From a virus: 35,809 nucleotides of DNA. The notes under the pieces were generated by a model, which was not told the DNA's origin, did not search any database, and saw only the letters and a program-made list of their open reading frames with translations. Each line of letters opens with the position of its first letter. Positions within the stretch are counted from its first letter, which is position 1. Below, piece after piece: positions 30,949-35,809 of the stretch. The stretch is taken from positions 1-35,809 of the IMG/VR virus record IMGVR_UViG_3300023118_000019. One strand, given 5' to 3'. The translations under genes and the position numbers were made by a program.

Positions 30949-31323
30949 ATGGCAGGACAAACAGTAAGACTATCAATTACCCGTGGAGATGACACTACCA
31001 TCATCCTCACGGGCACCAGCTACAAAGAATGGTGGGAGCAAGCAGTTGAATATATCTACCGCAACTTTGGAAATAAAGATAAAGGTTGGCGTTTCCGTGA
31101 TATTGAAGACCTCGAAATAAAGATTGAGCATAGCATGAGTAAGTGGAAGGGTTGGGGTGGCCTCAAATGGTGTTCTCCTGAGCGTATGCAAGAAGAGCTA
31201 AACCGTGAAGGTGTTCAGCAAGATGAACCTGATAATCCTAACCCCCGGCAGTATAGTAAGTTTCGTTTCGGTTCTTATTATATAGGTGAGGAAAAGCTTA
31301 TGAAAGAATTGAGGAAGTGGTAA
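30949..31323 (+). CDS. Hypothetical protein (124 aa)
   Basis: 124 residues, Trp- and Lys-rich: SYKEWWEQAVEYIYRNFGNK and KWKGWGGLKWCSPERMQEEL. Preceded by GGGGGATT 5 nt before the ATG. No motif recognised. It follows the nuclease-translocase and could belong to the same transcript. Confidence 0.65.
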   Translation: MAGQTVRLSITRGDDTTIILTGTSYKEWWEQAVEYIYRNFGNKDKGWRFRDIEDLEIKIEHSMSKWKGWGGLKWCSPERMQEELNREGVQQDEPDNPNPRQYSKFRFGSYYIGEEKLMKELRKW

Positions 31324-31469
31324 TGATTGAGGTTAAAATCACGGCTAATACTTCTGAATTATCTGAAGCAGTTAAAAAAACCACAAGTTCATTAAGGAAA
31401 CTTATACTCGCAATCAGTGGGTATAAGATAGTTAACCATCGAGGAAGGAATAAGTTGGTAAAAGTATGA
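31323..31469 (+). CDS. Small basic hypothetical protein (48 aa)
   Basis: ATG 31323 overlaps the previous stop (TAATG) and TGA at 31467-31469 overlaps the next ATG. The 48 residues begin MIEVKITANTSELSEAVKKT and end in a basic tail. The EVKITANTSELSEAVKK pattern looks like the start of a tape-measure or virion N-domain, but the protein is only this long. Function unknown. Confidence 0.52.
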   Translation: MIEVKITANTSELSEAVKKTTSSLRKLILAISGYKIVNHRGRNKLVKV

Positions 31470-31768
31470 GCGAAGTAAAACAACTCGATCGATTAACTCC
31501 TGCTGCACTCTTCGAGATTAAGTTCCCGATATGGGATGGAGGCCAACACAAGCGAATGGTTGGCCTCCACCAAGGCAAGGTTCGAAGCCACAACGTTCTC
31601 CGTGTGCTATATGCACGTAAGAGCGATGGCCAAAAGCCTTACCCTGATGACCTCTATATGAGTGAAAAAGATGTTCGAACCTACGAAATGAAGCCACTTC
31701 CAAAGTATCCGAACGTATGGGTATACTGGATTCCCATTGATGACTTCAAGGTATTGGAGAGAGTCTAA
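31466..31768 (+). CDS. Hypothetical protein (100 aa)
   Basis: 100 residues, beta-rich and basic: FEIKFPIWDGGQHKRMVGLH and GKVRSHNVLRVLYARKSDGQ. Coupled at both ends. No family recognised. Confidence 0.65.
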   Translation: MSEVKQLDRLTPAALFEIKFPIWDGGQHKRMVGLHQGKVRSHNVLRVLYARKSDGQKPYPDDLYMSEKDVRTYEMKPLPKYPNVWVYWIPIDDFKVLERV

Positions 31769-31929
31769 TGGCAAAGCAAATGCTCCGTAAAGACCAGGTG
31801 GAGCTATGCGAGTATTATGAGGATAGGTTTTCAGTAGAAGAGCTTGCAATCATATACGACATTAGCAAGTGGCAAGTGAAATCTATACTTGAGAAGTATA
31901 AGGTACCAGAAAGGACGGAACCGTTATAA
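31768..31929 (+). CDS. Small helix-turn-helix protein (53 aa)
   Basis: 53 residues. FSVEELAIIYDISKWQVKSI is a clean helix-turn-helix like sigma70 region 4 or small resolvase-type DNA binders, followed by LEKYKVP. Probably binds DNA as a regulator or co-factor; it is one of the few regulator candidates in the genome. Overlaps the neighbours by 1 nt at each end. Confidence 0.62.
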   Translation: MAKQMLRKDQVELCEYYEDRFSVEELAIIYDISKWQVKSILEKYKVPERTEPL

Positions 31930-32144
31930 TGCCAATAGAACGATTAGGTCATCTCAACGAACGTCAGAAGGAACGTGCTCACAAGGCCATCGATAGGGTA
32001 GCTCTGATGATTAGCGAAGTCGAAAAGACTATCGAACGATACAGCCTCATTGATGATACTGACGATGAAATAAAGGCACTTCAGGACTTCGTTGAAGCAG
32101 GGTACGTATTACAAGGAAAATTAACTATACCGGGGGAACGATAA
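31929..32144 (+). CDS. Helical hypothetical protein (71 aa)
   Basis: 71 residues, almost all charged helix: RLGHLNERQKERAHKAIDRV and MISEVEKTIERYSLIDDTDD. Coiled coil likely. Function unknown. Confidence 0.6.
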   Translation: MPIERLGHLNERQKERAHKAIDRVALMISEVEKTIERYSLIDDTDDEIKALQDFVEAGYVLQGKLTIPGER

Positions 32145-32145
32145 T

Positions 32146-32358
32146 ATGGCAGGAACTAAAGAAGGTGCAGCAAAAACAAAGGCTCGTTTGATTAAGGAGC
32201 TAGGTGCTGAAGGCTATGAAGCCGAGATGAAACGCCGACAGAGTAAGGGTGGCAGTGCAAAAAGATTGCGATCATTCGAAGTTGACCCTAAACTTGCTTC
32301 ATCTGCAGGCCGTAAGGGTGCTATTAACCGTCACTACCGTGGAAAGGTGCAAGGATAA
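32146..32358 (+). CDS. KGG-repeat small basic protein
   Basis: 70 residues: MAGTKEGAAKTKARLIKELG, then RRQSKGGSAKRLRSFEVDPK and ASSAGRKGAINRHYRG. This is the two-repeat, glycine-lysine pattern of the stress-type KGG family found in bacteria and many phages. It is basic and could bind nucleic acid. The precise role is unknown. Confidence 0.72.
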   Translation: MAGTKEGAAKTKARLIKELGAEGYEAEMKRRQSKGGSAKRLRSFEVDPKLASSAGRKGAINRHYRGKVQG

Positions 32359-32543
32359 TGAAAGAATATTACTATTGGAGCGTAATCGGTGCTGCTGTAT
32401 TGACTTGTATAACCGCAATTATATTCACAATCATCGTTGTTGCTACAGGTTTAAAGCCATTTTGGATGGTGATACTAATCGTCCTATTAGCAATATATGT
32501 AATAGTAGGTGCCTTTATTGAAGGTAGAGATCGAGATTTTTAG
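32358..32543 (+). CDS. Small two-span membrane protein (61 aa)
   Basis: 61 residues with two hydrophobic helices (SVIGAAVLTCITAIIFTIIV and WMVILIVLLAIYVIVGAFIE). No charged domain. Overlaps the previous stop. Last gene of the recT block. Confidence 0.65.
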   Translation: MKEYYYWSVIGAAVLTCITAIIFTIIVVATGLKPFWMVILIVLLAIYVIVGAFIEGRDRDF

Positions 32544-32553
32544 CATAAGGGTA

Positions 32554-32582
32554 TTGACTTTTAATCCTAGCTGTAGTACAAT
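32554..32582 (+). promoter_or_regulatory. Promoter TTGACT-17-TACAAT (TAGCTGTAGTACAAT family)
   Basis: TTGACT at 32554-32559 and TACAAT at 32577-32582 with a 17-bp spacer. The 15-mer TAGCTGTAGTACAAT is shared with 21843 and 28129. AAGGAATGG follows 13 nt after the -10, the same distance as in the recT promoter. Confidence 0.82.
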
Positions 32583-32588
32583 GATATG

Positions 32589-32920
32589 TAGACCTAAGGA
32601 ATGGTCAACAAGAAACGGAACAGGAAAAATGCACTCGCCCAAGCTAACGTAATAGGGCACTCCGAATCTTACCAATCAATAATAAACATACTGAGTAGCT
32701 CCCGACTGGGAAATCAAGCAGGGTAATCGGATGAAACCTCCGGCACGAGTCTTGCCAATGAACCTGGTCGAAAGCTACTCAGGCAAAACAATTTAGTCAG
32801 TACCTTGCTATATAATTAACCACCGTCCTTCTGATGATTAGCAAGCCCATCGATTGAGCTTTTCAGAGAGCTGGCAACGAAGATGGAATATTGTATAGCG
32901 AATACTGACTGAATTGTGAA
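32589..32920 (+). ncRNA. Large structured RNA or leader, about 330 nt
   Basis: Between the promoter and the ribosome site at 32922 there is no sizeable gene. Two closed domains stand out. Domain A: CTGAGTAGCT (32691-32700) pairs perfectly with AGCTACTCAG (32773-32782) and holds smaller stems (GGCA/TGCC, CGAC/GTCG). Domain B: 13 nt at 32790-32802 pair with 32903-32915 with a single U-G pair, enclosing CTTGCT/AGCAAG, CCATC/GATGG and GAGCT/AGCT. A 5' stem GACC/GGTC and GCCC/GGGC precede. No terminator was seen, so it may be the 5' leader of the lysozyme unit. No known class was recognised. Confidence 0.6.
32601..32726 (+). CDS. Possible 41-residue leader peptide inside the RNA
   Basis: ATG 32601 to TAA 32724-32726 could encode a basic peptide starting MVNKKRNRKNALAQANVIGH. 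The ATG lies 19 nt after the -10, as does ATG 28176 in the recT transcript, but AAGGA touches the ATG, which is poor for translation. The frame runs through domain A of the RNA, so it is listed with low confidence. Confidence 0.22.
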   Translation: MVNKKRNRKNALAQANVIGHSESYQSIINILSSSRLGNQAG

Positions 32921-32932
32921 TAAGGAGGGTAT

Positions 32933-33154
32933 ATGCCTGATTCAACTAAAAAAGTAACAACTAAATCAGCTAAAGCAAAGTGGACTCAAGCTCAGACACT
33001 TGGATTCTGGTTCCTATTAACGGCACTGATTATGTTCTGGGGTGGCGTGACTATCGGTAGTTATTCTACTGATAACAGCTACAAAGAACGTGAAACTATC
33101 AAGTCTCAAGCAGTTGAAGAATACAAAGCTGAACTGTCAAAAGAAGTCCAGTAG
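32933..33154 (+). CDS. Single-span membrane anchor ORF (likely N-part of the lysozyme)
   Basis: 73 residues with a strong AAGGAGG site. Basic start (STKKVTTKSAKAKWTQ), one membrane segment at about 25-46 (LGFWFLLTALIMFWGGVTIG), then a charged stretch (KERETIKSQAVEEYKAELSK). It ends at TAG 33152, but the -1 frame is open from 33133 into the lysozyme ORF. The product alone is a small anchor; joined, it makes a membrane-tethered lysozyme. Confidence 0.68.
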   Translation: MPDSTKKVTTKSAKAKWTQAQTLGFWFLLTALIMFWGGVTIGSYSTDNSYKERETIKSQAVEEYKAELSKEVQ

Positions 33155-33192
33155 TTCTTACCGCACCTACTGAGAAAGTAAATGCGGTAATA

Positions 33193-33612
33193 GTGGAGGA
33201 CATCAATGTCCTCCAGAAAGCACCTGAAAAATCTAGCGAACAAGTTGCATGGGAGTTCTTCATTAGTAAGGGCTTCACTGCAGAACAGACCGCAGGTATC
33301 ATGGGGAACCTGAAGCAAGAACATAACTTCAAGACAAGTGATGTTCCCGGCGGTCTTGGTATCGCTCAGTGGATGGGAGCAAGGCGAGAAAGGCTTATAC
33401 AGCGAGGAAGTCATCTCGATCTTAACTCCCAACTGAACTTCATTATTGAAGAGTTCGAAACTACCGAGTCAGCGGCATACCGTGGCGTAAAAGCCTCATC
33501 AACCGTTGAACAATCAACCATCGCTTTCCAAAACCTTTATGAGAGGTGTGGCAAGTGTATGCAAGACACTCGTATTCAATTTGCACTAAATATGTATTAT
33601 AATTATAGATAG
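33193..33612 (+). CDS. Phage tail-type lysozyme domain
   Basis: 139 residues from a GTG at 33193 with no ribosome site. The domain is clear: AWEFFISKGFTAEQTAGIMG, a catalytic-type Glu in LKQEHNFK, GGLGIAQWMGARRERL, and FQNLYERCGKC near the end. This matches the phage tail lysozyme family that cleaves peptidoglycan. The frame is open back to 33133, reading PVVLTAPTEKVNAVIVEDIN, a plausible linker. Fusion by a -1 shift to the preceding membrane anchor, or a recent frameshift, is likely. Second wall-cutting enzyme of the phage. Confidence 0.78.
   Translation: MEDINVLQKAPEKSSEQVAWEFFISKGFTAEQTAGIMGNLKQEHNFKTSDVPGGLGIAQWMGARRERLIQRGSHLDLNSQLNFIIEEFETTESAAYRGVKASSTVEQSTIAFQNLYERCGKCMQDTRIQFALNMYYNYR
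33598..33603 (+). promoter_or_regulatory. -10 box before 33619
   Basis: TATAAT at 33598-33603 with TTCAAT 17 bp upstream, at the end of the lysozyme ORF. It would give a short leader with AGGA before the ATG. Moderate support. Confidence 0.4.
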
Positions 33613-33618
33613 GAAACT

Positions 33619-33909
33619 ATGGATATAGATCAACTCGAAAATCCTCACTTTATCGAAGCTACTATGGGAGACGCTCTCAAAGTTCTAATATCTAATGAGC
33701 TTAAATCCCTTAACGCAAATGAAATCATGGAAATGTTTGAGTCTCTTGAGAAAGAAGATGACTCGGTTCGTGGTGCCTTTTGCGATAAATATGACTTAGG
33801 CGAATCAATATACGACTCATTCGATATGTTTGATATTGACGTTGACCAGACGATAATGGATATATATTCCAAACGCCTGTTAGTCGAAGAAGAGGCCAAT
33901 AAATCGTAA
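33619..33909 (+). CDS. Acidic hypothetical protein (96 aa)
   Basis: 96 residues, strongly acidic (FESLEKEDDSVRGAFCDKYD, FDMFDIDVDQTIMDIY). A DNA-mimic style charge pattern is possible, but many acidic phage proteins have other roles. The next ATG overlaps its stop. Confidence 0.65.
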   Translation: MDIDQLENPHFIEATMGDALKVLISNELKSLNANEIMEMFESLEKEDDSVRGAFCDKYDLGESIYDSFDMFDIDVDQTIMDIYSKRLLVEEEANKS

Positions 33910-34019
33910 TGGCTAAATCATCTCTCGAGAAGCTCAAACTGTATTTCGAATACGACATGACCCTCCGAGAGGTGAAGCGTATTATTCGAAAGCGAACCAT
34001 TAAGGAAATGGTACAATAA
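33909..34019 (+). CDS. Small basic protein (36 aa)
   Basis: ATG 33909 overlaps the previous stop (TAATG) and TAA is at 34017-34019. The 36 residues (MAKSSLEKLKLYFEYDMTLR then a KRIIRKRTIKE helix) form a basic pair of helices. Small, but coupled to an acidic neighbour; the two could pair. The last codons also contain the -10 box of the next gene. Confidence 0.45.
   Translation: MAKSSLEKLKLYFEYDMTLREVKRIIRKRTIKEMVQ
34012..34017 (+). promoter_or_regulatory. -10 box 6 nt before an ATG (leaderless start)
   Basis: TACAAT at 34012-34017, then AATTAT, then ATG at 34024. No ribosome site fits in the gap. No good -35 box at 17 bp (AAAGCG), so support rests on the shared spacing. Confidence 0.4.
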
Positions 34020-34023
34020 TTAT

Positions 34024-34368
34024 ATGAGACCACGTATTGATACAATCTATATCTATATGCAGAAAGAGCGTAAATTAATGCTCGGTGAGTTCAAGACGTT
34101 AGATGTTCGTAAGAACGAATATGATTTCCGTTTCCTTCGTGGTAACGTGCCGGACGTAGCTGATAATGTTTATCGCTATGCAAAGACTGTTGAAATCAAT
34201 GAGATCAAACGAACGATTGTATTGATTACCCTTGATTCTAATAAGAAAAAGGTAAGTACATTCTTCAGTAAAGTGAAGAAGCAGATTGAAGAAGACCCTG
34301 AACTATTCAAGGTATTCGGCCTGGCAACTGAAAAACCTGTTGAAACATCTATAAGCTATGGCAACTGA
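34024..34368 (+). CDS. Hypothetical protein (114 aa)
   Basis: 114 residues, mixed alpha/beta and basic: RIDTIYIYMQKERKLMLGEF and KRTIVLITLDSNKKKVSTFF. No motif recognised. No ribosome site; the -10 box is 6 nt upstream. Confidence 0.62.
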   Translation: MRPRIDTIYIYMQKERKLMLGEFKTLDVRKNEYDFRFLRGNVPDVADNVYRYAKTVEINEIKRTIVLITLDSNKKKVSTFFSKVKKQIEEDPELFKVFGLATEKPVETSISYGN

Positions 34369-34597
34369 GATATTTGTTAATGGCTGTACGAGCTGCGGTA
34401 TGAACGCAGCTCTTATTGCTAGGGTAAGAAAAGACCGACCCGACCTTAAGGTTATCAATACGAAGTACGACTATAGCTATCAAGAGCGTCACATGGCCTA
34501 CGTGAGGCGTGCCGGCATGAGAACTGATTCATATCACTCTATTGTCGTAGAGAACGAAGGAGAGCGTATTACGCTACTTAAAGAATGGAAATCTTAG
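34358..34597 (+). CDS. Thioredoxin/glutaredoxin-like protein
   Basis: 79 residues. ATEIFVNGCTSCGMNAALIA carries a CxxC active site (CTSC) at the start of a helix, as in small thioredoxin-fold proteins. A strand follows (DLKVINTKYDY) and a late one (SIVVENEGERITLL). It lacks the usual cis-Pro before the last strand; HSIVV is in its place. Possible redox partner for a host reductase. Overlaps the previous ORF by 11 nt. Confidence 0.68.
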   Translation: MATEIFVNGCTSCGMNAALIARVRKDRPDLKVINTKYDYSYQERHMAYVRRAGMRTDSYHSIVVENEGERITLLKEWKS

Positions 34598-34857
34598 CAA
34601 TACTTCTTGGCACCTACGTTATTACTTTGGTACTCACTGAGTCTGAAGGAGCATTCGGGTTGCTATACAATTTACGGAATATAGAGTGGGTCGATAAGTT
34701 CGGCATTTTTAATTGTCATTTATGCACATCTTTTTGGGTCGCTCTTGGCCTCTCATTAGCTTTCGGCCAACCTCTGATGATACTTATCGCTTGGGCTTTC
34801 TCAACAGTAGTAGATAAAATAGTTACTGCATTGGTATTATTTATAGTAAGCCGATAG
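34585..34857 (+). CDS. DUF1360-like membrane protein
   Basis: 90 residues: a hydrophobic N-terminal helix (MEILAILLGTYVITLVLTES), a middle with NCHLCTSFWVALGLSLAFGQ, and a C-terminal span (DKIVTALVLFIVS). The Cys-x2-Cys..W pattern beside membrane helices is the mark of DUF1360, a family of unknown function found in Gram-positive bacteria and their phages. Overlaps the previous gene by 13 nt. Confidence 0.65.
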   Translation: MEILAILLGTYVITLVLTESEGAFGLLYNLRNIEWVDKFGIFNCHLCTSFWVALGLSLAFGQPLMILIAWAFSTVVDKIVTALVLFIVSR

Positions 34858-34885
34858 GGTGTGGAAAACGCTTGAAATATTCCTA

Positions 34886-34914
34886 TTGACGAGGTAAGCT
34901 TTAACACTTACGAT
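34886..34914 (+). promoter_or_regulatory. Promoter TTGACG-17-TACGAT, start at the ATG
   Basis: TTGACG at 34886-34891, 17-bp spacer, TACGAT at 34909-34914, then ACGTGT and ATG at 34921. The mRNA would begin at the start codon. It could drive the glycosyltransferase and terminase block across the junction. Confidence 0.68.
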
Positions 34915-34920
34915 ACGTGT

Positions 34921-35178
34921 ATGACTAGGATAATAAAAGTTCGGTGTGGGAAAAATTACATATTCTACCTAGACGGGAAACGCATATACGTAAAGGTCGT
35001 TGGTACCTTAAACCAACAGTTTCTTGTTGAGACTATCACCATGGAAAAGATGACCGATTATGATTACATCAATCTGGTTGACGCTATCTATCGTAAGAGG
35101 ATTCGAGATACAGCAACATTGAATGAGCACTTATATTCAAAGTTCCGGCTAACGACTACGAGTAAGAAGCTGCAATGA
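34921..35178 (+). CDS. Hypothetical basic protein, first gene of the glycosyltransferase block
   Basis: 85 residues, beta-rich N-terminus (TRIIKVRCGKNYIFYLDGKR) then a helical basic end. Leaderless geometry. The stop overlaps the next ATG (ATGA). Function unknown. Confidence 0.65.
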   Translation: MTRIIKVRCGKNYIFYLDGKRIYVKVVGTLNQQFLVETITMEKMTDYDYINLVDAIYRKRIRDTATLNEHLYSKFRLTTTSKKLQ

Positions 35179-35809
35179 TATTTGTATATCCTTACCGTAA
35201 GAATGATTCTCGTGAGCTCGAATGGTCGCTTAGGAGCGTTCAGTCAAGGCTTGATGGAGATTGCATTGTTATCGGCGATACTCCTGACTTTGCTATCGGA
35301 GTGCCTATTATAACCGGCTACGGTAGCGAATGGCGTTCTTATTCCCCTTACCATAACGTTATCGATAAGATACTTCAGGCTTGCCACTTATACGATGAGT
35401 TCGTTCTGATGAATGATGACTTCTTCGTTATGAACTGGATTGATGTTACAAAGCACTATAACCGTGGCAGTATGTTAGAGCATTTGAATCAACGTAAGTA
35501 CGATAGCTATGCTCGAGCTTTGAAGAATACTCGAAACCTCCTGCATGAAAAAGGCTATCCTGATGTAGACTTTGAGCTCCACCGGCCAATGCTTATCAAC
35601 TCGAAGAAAATGCTTAAGGCTATAAAAGAGATTACTCCTCAACTCAGGAGCTCTCAAACTATTCTTATTCGATCTTACTATGGAAACCGATTCGGCCTGG
35701 TATCAGAGCACGCTTCAGACGTTAAGAACCCTGATGATTATAAGGAGTTGGACGTAATTTCCACCAATGAAGATACGTTTAAAGGTGAATTAGGCGAATA
35801 TATTAAGGA
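35175..35809 (+). CDS. Stealth-like sugar-phosphate transferase, N-terminal part (continues at 1)
   Basis: ATG 35175 overlaps the previous stop. The frame runs to the window end and on through the repeat to 140, giving 215 residues. FVYPYRKNDSRELEWSLRSV, then YDEFVLMNDDFFVMNWIDV and later FELHRPMLINSKKML, fit the Stealth family (short motif with NDDFF), enzymes that move sugar-phosphates in capsule synthesis. Here the protein is shorter than typical members. It likely modifies a glycan together with the following glycosyltransferases. Confidence 0.72.
   Translation, partial: MIFVYPYRKNDSRELEWSLRSVQSRLDGDCIVIGDTPDFAIGVPIITGYGSEWRSYSPYHNVIDKILQACHLYDEFVLMNDDFFVMNWIDVTKHYNRGSMLEHLNQRKYDSYARALKNTRNLLHEKGYPDVDFELHRPMLINSKKMLKAIKEITPQLRSSQTILIRSYYGNRFGLVSEHASDVKNPDDYKELDVISTNEDTFKGELGEYIK
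35683..35809. repeat. Terminal direct repeat, right copy (contig overlap)
   Basis: Second copy of the exact 127-bp repeat found at 1-127. Removing one copy closes the circle at 35,682 bp and restores one intact gene across the junction. Confidence 0.97.

Noticed and set aside
32700-32772. Resemblance of domain A to a group I intron or c-di-GMP riboswitch core
   Set aside because: Short matches only (GAAACCTCCGG, GGGAAATC); no set of paired P, Q, R and S elements and no conserved riboswitch core. A covariance search would be needed.
32831-32845. CTGATGA with GAAA at 32770-32773, a hammerhead ribozyme look-alike
   Set aside because: The flanking bases cannot form the three required stems; GAAA lies in the arm of domain A, and the bases after CTGATGA do not pair with those before GAAA.

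Overview
The window is the whole genome of a small tailed phage with siphovirus gene order. Positions 1-127 repeat exactly at 35683-35809. This is the overlap a short-read assembler leaves on a closed circle, so the unique length is 35,682 bp and the map is circular (a circularly permuted or circularised genome). The host is bacterial: there are Shine-Dalgarno sites, sigma70-type promoters (TTGACA-17-TAYAAT and extended TGnTATAAT) and intrinsic terminators. UGA is used as stop. A CHAP-LysM endolysin points to a Gram-positive-type wall. The extended -10 boxes and leaderless starts would suit Patescibacteria/Saccharibacteria or a low-GC Gram-positive host, but the sequence does not prove the host.

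Layout. From 34921 across the junction to 8806 lies a rightward operon-like block: a Stealth-like sugar-phosphate transferase gene split by the contig ends, a CgeB-like glycosyltransferase, a two-domain glycosyltransferase, a GT-B glycosyltransferase, a HAD-like protein, many small unknown genes, then the terminase subunits. From 8829 to 21635 is the virion block: portal-MuF fusion, ClpP protease-major capsid fusion, connector proteins, major tail protein, tail chaperones, tape measure, distal tail/hub proteins and fibre-like proteins. From 21662 to 22367 there is a candidate non-coding RNA and a secreted or anchored small protein. From 22364 to 27391 genes run leftward: fibre-like proteins, a zinc-finger protein with its own promoter, and a lysis cassette (membrane proteins/holins and a membrane-anchored CHAP-LysM endolysin).

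The 27420-28175 gap is non-coding and full of promoters and structured RNA candidates. It separates the leftward block from a rightward block (28182-32543) that starts with a RecT/Bet annealing protein and a remarkable PD-(D/E)XK nuclease fused to a complete FtsK motor. A 340-nt structured RNA follows, then a membrane-anchor ORF and a tail-type lysozyme that appear joined by a -1 frame change, then small genes including a thioredoxin-like protein and a DUF1360-like membrane protein.

Most interesting points: (1) the nuclease-FtsK fusion next to RecT, which looks like a one-chain HerA-NurA-like end-resection machine; (2) three structured RNA candidates, two of which share a 14-nt perfectly complementary stretch; (3) a three-member promoter family (TAGCTGTAGTACAAT) driving recT, the large RNA/lysozyme unit and a membrane protein; (4) repeated leaderless geometry (-10 box, 6 nt, ATG). 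No integrase, repressor, polymerase, helicase or primase gene was recognised.
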